The notes under the pieces are model-generated. The model did no database searches. It was not told the origin of the DNA and worked only from the letters and a program-made list of their open reading frames with translations. Below, one piece after another: positions 55,671 to 64,000 of a stretch of 64,000 bases of DNA. The first letter of the stretch is position 1; every line of letters begins with the position of its first letter. The DNA is from Janthinobacterium lividum (GTDB taxonomy: Bacteria > Pseudomonadota > Gammaproteobacteria > Burkholderiales > Burkholderiaceae_D): the NCBI RefSeq assembly GCF_034424625.1, contig NZ_CP139976.1, forward strand, positions 3,844,001 to 3,908,000, read 5' to 3'. The translations under genes and the position numbers were made by a program.

Positions 55671-55688
55671 AGCGTAGCGTAAGCCGAC
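55663..55688. repeat. REP-like hairpin adjoining the tandem repeats
   Basis: GTCGGCTTA / TAAGCCGAC forms a nine-base stem with an eight-base loop. It belongs to the same sequence family as the two hairpins at 62847-62927 (GTCGGATTA / TAATCCGAC). Confidence 0.75.
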
Positions 55689-55779
55689 ACATCCCCATTG
55701 TCGGTTTACGCGGCGATGCAAACATGCCAAAAAGAACGCGCAGCCCACGCAAAACCGGTGCCTCACGGAAATTCAGGCG

Positions 55780-55807
55780 AAAAAAAATCCTCGGAGACCG
55801 AGGATTT
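55780..55807 (-). terminator. Terminator of the cold-shock gene
   Basis: AAATCCTCGG / CCGAGGATTT stem with a three-base loop, followed on the minus strand by eight T. It lies 25 bases after the cold-shock gene stop. Confidence 0.93.
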
Positions 55808-55831
55808 CTTTATTTCGTTTGATCCAGCGTA

Positions 55832-56035
55832 TTAGATTGGCTGAATGTTCGAAGCTTGCTTGCCTTTAGGGCCAGCGGTCACTTCAAAAGAAACGCGTTG
55901 GTTCTCTTGCAGGGACTTGAAGCCGTTCGACTGGATAGCCGAGAAGTGAGCGAACAGATCTTCGCCGCCTTCGTCAGGGGTAATAAAGCCGAAACCCTTC
56001 GAATCATTGAACCATTTTACGATGCCAGTTGCCAT
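55832..56035 (-). CDS. Cold-shock protein (CspA family)
   Basis: 67-aa single-domain RNA chaperone. RNA-binding motifs RNP1 (KGFGFITP) and RNP2 (LFAHFS) are intact, as is the N-terminal [17 protein letters not shown] lies seven bases before the ATG. A leader of about 100 nt separates the predicted start point from the ATG, as in cold-regulated csp genes, where the leader acts as a thermosensor. Symbol not assigned because csp paralogues cannot be told apart here. Confidence 0.97.
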   Translation of the reverse strand: MATGIVKWFNDSKGFGFITPDEGGEDLFAHFSAIQSNGFKSLQENQRVSFEVTAGPKGKQASNIQPI

Positions 56036-56142
56036 TACAATTTCCTATTTCAGTTAAGTTGGGCTTGCGCCCGTTATATCGTTTGAAGCAAGAAAGAAAT
56101 GACAGACAAACTGCACTACTACCTCGAATCCAACGATGCCCA

Positions 56143-56151
56143 ATTATACCA
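56143..56151 (-). promoter_or_regulatory. Extended -10 promoter of the cold-shock gene
   Basis: On the minus strand TGGTATAAT is an extended -10 element with a perfect TATAAT. Transcription would start near 56136, giving a leader of about 100 nt. Confidence 0.65.
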
Positions 56152-56333
56152 ACAAAACTGAGAAAAACCATTCTTTCGCAAAATAAACTTGCGAACACTA
56201 CTTTAATAGCCAAATCCCCGTCTTGCGGCGCCCTGTACCAGCGGCATGGACACACTATATCCTAATCTGCGACGCGGGTGCTTTGCGTTGCATCAAATGA
56301 ATCATTGCAACCACATTACTATGGCGCGGTCAC

Positions 56334-56696
56334 TCACGCGATAAAGTGGGTGGCAGCCGCATCGCGCCCTGCCCAGTCCAATAGCGCCACCACTTGCGCC
56401 CGCACGGCGGGCCATTCCGCCACCGCTTGCGCAGGGGCATTGAGCATGGCACGCACCAGCTGTTCGATGCGCCGGCATTCCTGGCCCAGCGCGGCAAAGC
56501 CAAAGGTAGCGGCAGAGCCGGCCACCGCGTGCAGCGCGCGGTGCAGCTCCGTCAAGGGTTCCAGGCGGGGGCCTTCGCTGTCGCAGCGGCCGCTTGCCTG
56601 CGTGATCGCCTGCAACAGGGCCGGCACGCCAGCCGCATATTTCTCATTCAGGGCACGCAAACGCGCGCGAAAATCCGGATCGATCAAGGTTGCCAT
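56334..56696 (-). CDS. Hpt-domain phosphotransfer protein
   Basis: 120-aa histidine phosphotransfer protein. The central helix LHRALHAVAGSAATFGF carries the phospho-accepting His (about residue 56) in the form HxxAGSA, where HxxKGSA is usual. A stand-alone Hpt protein relays phosphate between a hybrid kinase and a response regulator, neither of which is encoded nearby. It lies 22 bases after upp on the same strand. An upstream ATG at 56750 would overlap upp and is rejected. Confidence 0.8.
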   Translation of the reverse strand: MATLIDPDFRARLRALNEKYAAGVPALLQAITQASGRCDSEGPRLEPLTELHRALHAVAGSAATFGFAALGQECRRIEQLVRAMLNAPAQAVAEWPAVRAQVVALLDWAGRDAAATHFIA

Positions 56697-56718
56697 CGCA
56701 ATACTCGCCTGAGTTGGC

Positions 56719-57369
56719 TTACTTGGTGCCAAAGATACGGTCGCCGGCATCGCCCAGGCCAGGCACGATGTAGGCGTGGTCGTCGAGGTGCGAATCGAGC
56801 GAGGCGCAGAACATCTTGACGTTCGGATGCGCGTTCTGGAACACGGTCACGCCTTCCGGTGCGGCCACCAGGGCCAGGAAGATGATCTGTTCGTCCGTGA
56901 CGCCGCGCTTCTTCAGCACGTCGACGGCATACACGGCCGAATTGCCGGTCGCGACCATCGGGTCGCACAAGATAAAGGTGCGCTCGTTCAAGTCAGGCAG
57001 GCGCACCAGGTATTCCACCGGCATGTGGGTAGCAGGGTCGCGGTACACGCCGATGTGGCCGACGCGCGCCGATGGGACCAGGTTCAGCAAGCCATCGCTC
57101 ATACCGATGCCGGCACGCAGGATCGGCACGATGGCCAGTTTCTTGCCAGCGATGACGGGCGCGTCGATGGTGACCAGCGGGGTCTTGATTTCGCGCGTGG
57201 TCAGCGGCAGGTCGCGCGTGATTTCATAGCCCATCAGCAAGGTGATTTCCTTGAGCAATTCGCGGAAGGTGCGCGTCGACGTATCGTGCTCGCGCATGTG
57301 GCTCAGCTTGTGCTGGATCAAAGGGTGATCGGTAATGAACAAATTCGGGAAGCGTGGATCTTGTTTCAT
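56719..57369 (-). CDS. upp: Uracil phosphoribosyltransferase
   Basis: 216-aa pyrimidine-salvage enzyme converting uracil and PRPP to UMP. Features: [13 protein letters not shown] at the start, [19 protein letters not shown], the PRPP loop [15 protein letters not shown], and the C-terminal [15 protein letters not shown] that closes the uracil site. AAAGAAA-like purines precede the ATG. It is probably co-transcribed with the Hpt gene. Confidence 0.97.
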   Translation of the reverse strand: MKQDPRFPNLFITDHPLIQHKLSHMREHDTSTRTFRELLKEITLLMGYEITRDLPLTTREIKTPLVTIDAPVIAGKKLAIVPILRAGIGMSDGLLNLVPSARVGHIGVYRDPATHMPVEYLVRLPDLNERTFILCDPMVATGNSAVYAVDVLKKRGVTDEQIIFLALVAAPEGVTVFQNAHPNVKMFCASLDSHLDDHAYIVPGLGDAGDRIFGTK

Positions 57370-57524
57370 GTTATTTTTCTTTCTCTGCTATCTGGCGCGG
57401 CGGCAAGCCTGGGCCGCAGGCGCGCTGTGTATCGATAAAATGATGGATTGCAGCATTATCCCAGCCCCCAGCCCGCCTGTGGCCGGAATTTTCGAAATAA
57501 TTGCGTACCCGGGCCGAGGCAAAC

Positions 57525-59207
57525 TCAGTACTCGCGCAGCGCGCGCGCCAGGATGGCCGCGCAATCGGTGCCGGCCGGCAAGCGTCCATACGCCCCGCCC
57601 GGTGCCTGCGCCAGCCGCGACTGCAGGAACGCTTGCGCAACAAACGGTGGCGCATGGCGCAGCAGCAAGGCCCCCTGCACGGCCAGCACGATGCGCTCGG
57701 ATAATTGCCTCGCGCCAAATTCGTCCGTCTGCGGCCCGTCCAGGTCGGCCAGCAGGCGCGCGCGGTAGTCGACCAAAATGGCATCGTCATCGCCGGCCAG
57801 CGCCAGCTCGGCCGCCAGAGCGTCGCGCGCGGCCGGCGACTTGCCGAAGGCGCGCAAAACGTCGAGGCACATGACGTTGCCCGAACCTTCCCATATCGAA
57901 TTGACGGGCAGTTCGCGGTACAGGCGCGCCAGCGGCGCATCTTCCACATAGCCGGTGCCGCCCAGCACTTCCATCGCCTCAAAGCCGAAACCGGGACCGC
58001 GCTTGCAGATCCAGTACTTGCCGGCCGGCGTGAGCACGCGCGCCAGCATCGCTTGCTGCGGATCATCCTTTTCATCGAAACAGCGGGCCAGGCGCAGCGC
58101 AAACGCCGTGGCGGCTTCCGATTCCAGCGCCAGGTCGGCCAGCACGTTCTGCATCAGCGGCTGCTCGGCCAGCGGCTTGCCGAACACGGCCCGCTGGCGC
58201 GCATGGTGCAGCGCCTGGCTCAAGGCGGCGCGCATGATGCCGGCGCTGCCCAGCACGCAATCGAGGCGCGTGTGGCTGGCCATTTCCAGGATGGTGGGTA
58301 TGCCCCGCCCCGGCTGCCCCACCAGCCAGCCGTAGGCATTGGTAAATTCCACTTCGGAAGAGGCGTTCGAGCGGTTGCCCAGTTTATCCTTCAGGCGCTG
58401 CACGCGGATGGCGTTGCGGCTGCCGTCGGGCAGGTAGCGGGGCAAAAAGAAACAGGACAATCCGCCCTCGTCCGCCTGCGCCAGGATCAGATGCGCGTCG
58501 CATTGCGGCGCCGAGAAAAACCATTTGTGGCCGACGATGCGCCAGGCGCCGCCGGCCTCGCTGCCGAACAGGGCTTGCGCCTCGGCCGGCGGCACGGGCA
58601 CGGCGCGCGTGGTGTTGCTGCGCACATCGGAGCCGCCCTGCTTTTCCGTCATGCCCATGCCCACCAGGGCGCCGCGCTTCTGCTCCACGGGCAAGGAGCG
58701 GGGATCGTATTCGCGCGAGAGGATTTTCGGCAGCCAGCGCTGCGCGATGTGCGGCAGGTCCAGCGCCTGGCGCAAGGCCGGCACCGAGGCATACGTCATC
58801 GTCACGGGACACTGCGTGCCGTTTTCCACCTGCCCCACTAATAGATAGGCCGCCGCGCGCGCCACCTGGGCGCCTGGGCCGGGCGAGGCCCACGGCGAAG
58901 CGTGCGCGCCCGCGCCCACGAGGATGGCCATCAGTTCATGCCAGGCCGGATGGAACAGCACCTCGTCGACGCGGCGCCCGGCGCGGTCGAACTGCTGCAA
59001 CTCGGGCGTGTGGATATTCGCCTGGCGCGCCAGCGCATAGGTCTCGGCGCGGCCCAGCTTTTCGCCGAGCGCATCGATCTCCTGCAACGCCGCGCCGCCG
59101 CCCTCGCGCAGCAGCGCTTCGATCAGCGCCGGATCGCAGGCGAACAGATTGACATTTTCAAAAGGCGTGGCCTGGTTGAAAACTTCATGCGTGTCAAAGG
59201 CATTCAT
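57525..59207 (-). CDS. aidB: AidB-like acyl-CoA dehydrogenase family protein
   Basis: 560-aa flavoprotein of the acyl-CoA dehydrogenase superfamily. The N-terminus THEVFNQATPFENVNLFACD is the AidB signature; GMTEKQGGSDVRSNTT, WFFSAPQCDAHL and the C-terminal GGTGYVEDAPLARLYRELPV with NSIWEGSGNVMCLDVLRA follow, with the catalytic Glu in the IWEGSG stretch. AidB is linked to the adaptive response to alkylation damage in Escherichia coli; AlkB lies elsewhere in the window. GGGAG six bases before 59207 fixes the start. Confidence 0.93.
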   Translation of the reverse strand: MNAFDTHEVFNQATPFENVNLFACDPALIEALLREGGGAALQEIDALGEKLGRAETYALARQANIHTPELQQFDRAGRRVDEVLFHPAWHELMAILVGAGAHASPWASPGPGAQVARAAAYLLVGQVENGTQCPVTMTYASVPALRQALDLPHIAQRWLPKILSREYDPRSLPVEQKRGALVGMGMTEKQGGSDVRSNTTRAVPVPPAEAQALFGSEAGGAWRIVGHKWFFSAPQCDAHLILAQADEGGLSCFFLPRYLPDGSRNAIRVQRLKDKLGNRSNASSEVEFTNAYGWLVGQPGRGIPTILEMASHTRLDCVLGSAGIMRAALSQALHHARQRAVFGKPLAEQPLMQNVLADLALESEAATAFALRLARCFDEKDDPQQAMLARVLTPAGKYWICKRGPGFGFEAMEVLGGTGYVEDAPLARLYRELPVNSIWEGSGNVMCLDVLRAFGKSPAARDALAAELALAGDDDAILVDYRARLLADLDGPQTDEFGARQLSERIVLAVQGALLLRHAPPFVAQAFLQSRLAQAPGGAYGRLPAGTDCAAILARALREY

Positions 59208-59603
59208 GGGAGTCTCCCGCGATTTGTTATCATGGCGCCCTTGCCGTCGCTGGCGCACCGTCAACACCGTCTGCCAGCCAGACTAGCGCAAAGCGCATGG
59301 CGGGGCAAGCGCGCCAGTGGATGCAGGCGCAGATAAATGTTTCTATGTGGAATGAAAATGCCTGCGTATGTCGCGCGGCATGATTTTTTTCATGGAAGGC
59401 AGGAATATTTACAAAACCTGAAGCAATGTTGCTCTATTTCATGTAATCGGGTGCTTTTCAATGATACATTTCGTGTGGATCGCGTTCCGATAGCCGCCCT
59501 TTCGGCCCCTATGGCACGCCTCACGCACGATGCACTCTTTCCGTTGGCGCCCTGCCCTGCAGCGAGCGCCGGCACTGATAATAAAAAGGTAAAAGCCAGC
59601 ACG
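59208..59603. other. Promoter and leader region upstream of the GGDEF-EAL gene
   Basis: About 400 bases. The + frame is open from 59337, but the first part is AT-rich and does not look coding. No operator or terminator was recognised. Confidence 0.5.
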
Positions 59604-61343
59604 ATGTTTTCCAGTACCCCATCCGCCGCCCACCGCGAGGCTCGCCACGAGTTGGACAACCTCATGGAAGAGGCAGGCGACGTCGTGTTCCGGCTCGATA
59701 CGGACGGCCTGATCCTGTTTGCCAGCAAGCGTGCGGCCACCCTGTTTGGCGCGCCATCGGGCCTGTCCGGCCACTTGCTACTGCCGCTGGCCGCCGAAGC
59801 GTCGCGCGCTGCGCTGCAAGCGGCGCTGGAAGACGCCCTGGCCGAACCGGGCCGCCTGGAAGTGCGCCTGCAAACGCCGGACCAGGAAATCTGGTTCGAG
59901 CTGCGCCTGTCTTCTTATATGAATGCGGCCGGCGTGGCCGAATTGCTGGTGGTCGGGCGCGACACCTCGGCCCAGCACAATACGGAAGAACGGCTGCGCC
60001 ACATGGCCACGCACGACGCGCTCACGGGCTTGCCGAACCGCTTGCTGCTGTCGGACCGCATCCGCATGGTGATCGCCCAGGCCGCCCGTTCGGGCCAGGG
60101 CTTTTCCGTCGCCACCATCGGCCTCGATGGCTTCAAAAAGGTCAACGATGGCCTGGGCCACCCCGTCGGCGACGCCGTGCTGCGCCTGGCCGCCGCGCGA
60201 TTGCGCAAGACGCTGCGCGACAGCGACACCCTGGCGCGCGTGGGCGGCGATGAATTCGTCGCCGTGCTGCCCGGCAGCGCCACGGACGCGCAGATCAAGC
60301 TGGTGACGGGCCGTCTGCTGGCCACCCTGCAGGCGCCGTTCGAAGTGGACGGCCACACGATCTACGTGGGCGCCTCCGTCGGCGTCTCGATCTATCCGCT
60401 GCACGCGGAAGATGAAGTGCGCCTGGTGGCGCTGGCCGATGCGGCCATGTCGCGCGCCAAGGAAACGGGCAAGGCCCGCTGCCTGGTCTACAGTCCGCGC
60501 CTGAATGGCCCGTCGGAACACGATATTTCGCTGGAAGCGGCGATGTTCCACGCCGTGCGCGAAGGCGAGTTCCTGCTCTTTTACCAGCCCATCGTCGATG
60601 CGCACACGCGGCAAATCCAGGGTTTCGAAACCCTGATGCGCTGGAAGCACCCGACCCTGGGCCTGGTGCCGCCCGTGCGCTTCATCCCGATTGCCGAAGC
60701 CAATGGCCTGATCAACCTGCTGGGCGCCTGGGCGCTGAAAGCGGCCTGCGTACAGCTCAAGCAGTTCCAGGAAGTGGCCAGGCGGCCGCTGTACATCTCC
60801 GTCAACATCAGCCCGCGCCAGTTCCGCAACGACAAATTCCTCGACGTACTCGATGACGCCATCGCGTTTTCGGGACTCTCGGGCGAACACCTGGTGCTGG
60901 AAATTACGGAAGGCACCCTGATGATCGACCCCGTGCATGCGGAAACCATCCTCGTCAAGATGACGGAGCGCCGCGCGCGCATCGCCATCGACGATTTCGG
61001 CACCGGCTATTCCTCGCTCGCGTATCTGAAGCGCTTCCCCATTTCCGTGCTGAAGATCGACCGTACCTTCATCAAGGACTTGCCCGAATCGAGCAAGGAT
61101 GCGGCCATCTGCAACACCATTCTCGACCTGGCCAAGCACTTGAACCTGTCCGTGGTGGCCGAAGGCGTGGAGACCGAGGAACAGATGCACTTCATGGAGT
61201 CGCGCGGCTGCCAGTATGTGCAAGGCTACCTGACGGGCAAGCCGATGCCGGCCCACGCCGCGCTATCGGCCTTGAGCGACAAAACCTATGCGGCGCTGGT
61301 GCCTGCGCCGTCTGCCAATGAACCGCGCGGAGGGGTGCAATGA
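59604..61343 (+). CDS. PAS-GGDEF-EAL cyclic di-GMP protein
   Basis: About 579-aa dual protein: N-terminal PAS-like sensor (residues 15-135), GGDEF domain with intact GGDEF at 214-218 and an I-site RDSD nine residues before it, then an EAL domain with ETL in place of EAL at 342-344 and intact downstream motifs NISPRQF, EITEGTLM, IDDFGTGYSSLAYL and VVAEGVETEEQ. The phosphodiesterase part is probably active. The open frame extends to 59337, but 59604 is preferred from composition. The stop overlaps the HDOD start (ATGA). Confidence 0.92.
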   Translation: MFSSTPSAAHREARHELDNLMEEAGDVVFRLDTDGLILFASKRAATLFGAPSGLSGHLLLPLAAEASRAALQAALEDALAEPGRLEVRLQTPDQEIWFELRLSSYMNAAGVAELLVVGRDTSAQHNTEERLRHMATHDALTGLPNRLLLSDRIRMVIAQAARSGQGFSVATIGLDGFKKVNDGLGHPVGDAVLRLAAARLRKTLRDSDTLARVGGDEFVAVLPGSATDAQIKLVTGRLLATLQAPFEVDGHTIYVGASVGVSIYPLHAEDEVRLVALADAAMSRAKETGKARCLVYSPRLNGPSEHDISLEAAMFHAVREGEFLLFYQPIVDAHTRQIQGFETLMRWKHPTLGLVPPVRFIPIAEANGLINLLGAWALKAACVQLKQFQEVARRPLYISVNISPRQFRNDKFLDVLDDAIAFSGLSGEHLVLEITEGTLMIDPVHAETILVKMTERRARIAIDDFGTGYSSLAYLKRFPISVLKIDRTFIKDLPESSKDAAICNTILDLAKHLNLSVVAEGVETEEQMHFMESRGCQYVQGYLTGKPMPAHAALSALSDKTYAALVPAPSANEPRGGVQ

Positions 61344-62836
61344 ATCCAGGCCATTTCACGGCGCCGACACAGCTCGGCAAAAACACCCTGGACCTGCTGT
61401 GGGCGCGCACGCGCCAGCAGGGCGACATGCCCGGCTTCGCGAAAGCCATCAGCGCCATCCTGGGCGCCATGCGCGGCGAGGATGACCACGAATTCGACAT
61501 CACGCAAACGGTGCTGTCCGACCCTGTCCTGACGCACAAGGTACTGCGCCTGGCCAACAGCGGCATGTATTCGGCCTTCGGCCAGCGCGTCAATACGGTC
61601 TCGAAGGCCGTGCTGGTGCTGGGCATCGACGCCATCGGCCACCTGGCGCTGGGTCTGAAACTGATCGAGGAGCTGTCGCAGGCGTCGCCCGACTCCGTCA
61701 GCGCCCACGTGGAAATGGAAAAGGCCGTGCTGGCCGGGATGGTGGCGCAGCAGGTGGCCACCAGCGCCGGCAGCCTGCAGGCGGAACAGGCTGTCGTCTG
61801 CTCGATGCTGCACACCCTGGGCCGCATGATGGTGACGTTCTACATGACGGACTTCTGGGCGCGCATGCAGGCGCATGCGGGTCCCGGCAACGAGGCGGCC
61901 GCCGCGCGCGAAATCCTCGGCCTGTCGCTGCCGGAAGTGGGCTATGCCACGGCCGCCCACTGGGGCTTGCCGCAGCATCTGATCAACGGCATGCGTCCGA
62001 TGGACCCGTCGCCGGACAACTCCCCCGTCAGCGGCGCCGACTGGATGGCCGGACTGTCGACGATGGCGGCGCGCTGCGCCGACTCGCTGTGGCATGACGA
62101 TGCGGCCGGTGCGGCGCAGGTGCACGCACTGATCGACGATTATGCGGGCACCCTGGGCATCACATCGACCGATCTGGTGGCCGCCGTGGACAAGGCCAAG
62201 GCGATGGCGGCGGCCGACCTGTCGATCGCGCCCCTGTCGAAACCGGCCGAGCGGCGCGCGCGCCAGCTGGCGTCGACGCGCATGCGCGCCGAAGGCAACC
62301 GCGTATTAATAGGCGGCCTGGCCGACCTGCGCGGCGCCATCGGCAGCGCCAGTCCGGGACAGATGGTCTCGATGGCGCTCGAAACGCTGCACCAGGGCTT
62401 CGATTTTTCACGCTCGGTGGCATTCGTGCGCAACCACAGGGATCATCTGTATTCGGCGCGCATCAGCATGGGCGAAGGCATGGCCGACCTGCAGGACCTG
62501 ATGGTGTTTGGCGACGCGTATGAACCGAACGTCTTCCACGCGGCCCTCAACAGCGACCGCGTGATCTTCATCGACAATGCGCGCGACCCGAAATTTGCCG
62601 CCAAGCTACCGCAATGGTGGAAAGCCACGCTGTCGGAAGCGCGCAGCTTCGTCGTGCTGCCCCTGTCGGCCAACGGCCACCCCACGGGATTCCTGTACGG
62701 CGACTGGGACGACAGCTTCCCGCCGATCCAGTTGAATCAGACGGAATTCAACCTGATCAACGATATCCGGGCGTTGCTGGTGCAGTCGGTGGAGATGCGC
62801 CATCAGCTCGAGCTGGTGGCGAACAAGGTGGCGTGA
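61340..62836 (+). CDS. HDOD-domain signalling protein
   Basis: 498-aa protein with an N-terminal HDOD domain (SAILGAMRG, QTVLSDPVLTHKVLRLANSG, VSKAVLVLGIDAI, up to about residue 220) and a C-terminal GAF-like domain (about 325-490). HDOD proteins act in cyclic di-GMP-linked and stress signalling without known enzymatic activity in most cases. It is coupled to the GGDEF-EAL gene by the ATGA overlap, so the two probably function together. Confidence 0.9.
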   Translation: MNPGHFTAPTQLGKNTLDLLWARTRQQGDMPGFAKAISAILGAMRGEDDHEFDITQTVLSDPVLTHKVLRLANSGMYSAFGQRVNTVSKAVLVLGIDAIGHLALGLKLIEELSQASPDSVSAHVEMEKAVLAGMVAQQVATSAGSLQAEQAVVCSMLHTLGRMMVTFYMTDFWARMQAHAGPGNEAAAAREILGLSLPEVGYATAAHWGLPQHLINGMRPMDPSPDNSPVSGADWMAGLSTMAARCADSLWHDDAAGAAQVHALIDDYAGTLGITSTDLVAAVDKAKAMAAADLSIAPLSKPAERRARQLASTRMRAEGNRVLIGGLADLRGAIGSASPGQMVSMALETLHQGFDFSRSVAFVRNHRDHLYSARISMGEGMADLQDLMVFGDAYEPNVFHAALNSDRVIFIDNARDPKFAAKLPQWWKATLSEARSFVVLPLSANGHPTGFLYGDWDDSFPPIQLNQTEFNLINDIRALLVQSVEMRHQLELVANKVA

Positions 62837-62846
62837 TACAAATGAT

Positions 62847-62927
62847 GTCGGATTACGCGCAAGCGCTAATCCGACCTACATGGCATGGGTCGTAGGTCGG
62901 ATTAGGGCCGCAGGCCCGTAATCCGAC
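62847..62927. repeat. Pair of REP hairpins between HDOD gene and aroC
   Basis: Two hairpins share the stem GTCGGATTA / TAATCCGAC: 62847-62875 and 62896-62927; the second has an inner GGGCC GCA GGCCC stem. They lie between convergent genes, as a pair of REP units often does, and probably also end transcription. Confidence 0.85.
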
Positions 62928-62937
62928 AACATTCAGC

Positions 62938-64000
62938 TTATTTCAACTTTGGCGTCGAAACCGACACATCGCCGCATTGCGCGCGGTGCATCAGGGCGTG
63001 GTCGATCAGGACCAGCGCCAGCATGGCTTCGGCGATCGGCGTGGCGCGGATGCCCACGCACGGGTCGTGGCGGCCGAACGTTTCCACCATCACGGGATTG
63101 CCTTCTTTATCGATCGAGCGGCGCGGCGTGCGGATCGACGAGGTCGGCTTGATGGCGATCGAGACGCTGATATCCTGCCCCGTCGAAATACCGCCCAGTA
63201 CGCCGCCGGCGTTATTGCCGATAAAACCTTCCGGCGTCAGTTCGTCGCCGTGCTCGGAACCCTTTTGCGCCACCGAATCGAAACCGGCGCCGATTTCCAC
63301 GCCCTTGACGGCATTAATGCCCATCATGGCGTAGGCGATGTCGGCATCGAGCTTGTCATAGATGGGCTGGCCCAGGCCAACAGGCACGTTTTGCGCGATC
63401 ACATCGATGCGCGCGCCGATGGAATCGCCATCGCGGCGCAACTGGTCCATCGCCGCTTCCATGTGCGCGATCAGGTCCGCGTCGCCGCTGGCGGCAAAGA
63501 ATGGATTCGCATGCACGTGCTCCCAGGACTGGAACGGCACGGGAATGTCGCCCAGCTGACTCATGCAGCCCTTGAAGGTGGTGCCGTATTGCTGCAGCAA
63601 CCATTTCTTGGCGATCGCCGCCGCCCCCACGACGGGCGCCGTCAGGCGCGCCGAGGAGCGCCCGCCACCGCGCGGGTCGCGCACGCCGTATTTATGCCAG
63701 TAGGTGTAGTCGGCGTGGCCGGGGCGGAAGCTTTCCGCGATATTGCCGTAATCCTTGCTGCGCTGGTCTTCATTGCGGATCAGCAGCGCGATGGGCGTGC
63801 CCGTCGTCACGCCCTGGTACACGCCGGAGAGGATTTCCACCGTATCGGATTCCTGGCGCTGCGTCACGTGGCGCGAGGTGCCCGGCTTGCGGCGGTCCAG
63901 TTCGGGCTGGATATCGGCTTCCGACAGGATCAATCCTGGAGGACAGCCATCGATCACGCAGCCGATGGCCGGACCATGCGATTCGCCGAAAGTGGTAACA
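62938..64000 (-). CDS. aroC: Chorismate synthase, 5' end cut by window edge
   Basis: Enzyme of the shikimate pathway that makes chorismate, the precursor of Phe, Tyr and Trp (and hence violacein). About 353 residues are present; a few N-terminal residues lie beyond 64000. Visible: [21 protein letters not shown], then [29 protein letters not shown] with the FMN and substrate residues, and the C-terminal [23 protein letters not shown] signature. Convergent with the HDOD gene across the REP pair. Confidence 0.97.
   Translation of the reverse strand, partial: VTTFGESHGPAIGCVIDGCPPGLILSEADIQPELDRRKPGTSRHVTQRQESDTVEILSGVYQGVTTGTPIALLIRNEDQRSKDYGNIAESFRPGHADYTYWHKYGVRDPRGGGRSSARLTAPVVGAAAIAKKWLLQQYGTTFKGCMSQLGDIPVPFQSWEHVHANPFFAASGDADLIAHMEAAMDQLRRDGDSIGARIDVIAQNVPVGLGQPIYDKLDADIAYAMMGINAVKGVEIGAGFDSVAQKGSEHGDELTPEGFIGNNAGGVLGGISTGQDISVSIAIKPTSSIRTPRRSIDKEGNPVMVETFGRHDPCVGIRATPIAEAMLALVLIDHALMHRAQCGDVSVSTPKLK

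Noticed and set aside
55433..55766. Minus-strand frames encoding PTYADLRRP repeats
   Set aside because: They are translations of the 10-bp tandem DNA repeat; no start context or family.

Overview
The window looks like a chromosomal segment of a violacein-producing betaproteobacterium of the family Oxalobacteraceae, most likely Janthinobacterium (or a close relative such as Duganella). The reasons are the high GC content, the complete vioABCDE operon at 22616-29941, a monomeric NADP isocitrate dehydrogenase, and ordinary betaproteobacterial housekeeping genes. This assignment is inferred from gene content; no database search was run.

Layout. 1-16 kb: a truncated class A penicillin-binding protein at the left edge, a class D (OXA-type) beta-lactamase whose stop codon overlaps the start of a small unknown gene, a large secreted heparinase II/III-like lyase, FolE2 (zinc-independent GTP cyclohydrolase) with two palindromic operator candidates, AlkB, a GntR-SDR-Asp/Glu racemase operon, a hot-dog thioesterase, an aromatic amino acid permease, a 541-residue orphan protein and a PAS-GAF-GGDEF cyclase. 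16-22 kb: a CopG/DUF411 copper protein, icd, and a Fur-box-controlled TonB receptor. 22-36 kb: the violacein region. vioA-E are translationally coupled or nearly so, followed by an MFS transporter, an AraC regulator, a Vps62-domain protein with an aerolysin-like C-terminal part (possible pore-forming toxin), a small secreted protein, YddG (aromatic amino acid exporter) and a secreted CxxCH protein. A perfect FNR/Anr box lies upstream of vioA.

36.9-49.7 kb is an accessory, partly decayed region that ends at tRNA-Val(CAC). It holds a dnaE2 remnant, a truncated LysR gene, fragments of IS110, IS66 and IS5 transposases, three diverged copies of a dispersed repeat, and a type VI secretion effector cassette (PAAR, DUF4123 chaperone, co-chaperone, Tox-REase-5 toxin, two Imm52 immunity proteins) in the same order as the TseT locus of Pseudomonas aeruginosa. 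It also holds a GH13 alpha-glucosidase under a LacI-type operator, a LysR/quinone-reductase divergent pair and a small RNA-ligase-like protein.

49.7-64 kb returns to housekeeping: dnaQ, rnhA, a methyltransferase, gloB, aceB with a divergent LysR regulator, a cold-shock gene, an Hpt protein, upp, aidB, a GGDEF-EAL protein overlapping an HDOD protein, REP hairpins, and aroC cut by the right edge.

How the genes fit together: tryptophan-derived violacein synthesis (vioA-E) sits beside genes for aromatic amino acid traffic (the permease at 11.6 kb and YddG at 34.4 kb) and beside possible offensive or defensive proteins (the putative pore-former, the T6SS toxin cassette, the OXA enzyme). Violacein synthesis needs O2, so the FNR-type box upstream of vioA is the most suggestive regulatory signal in the window.
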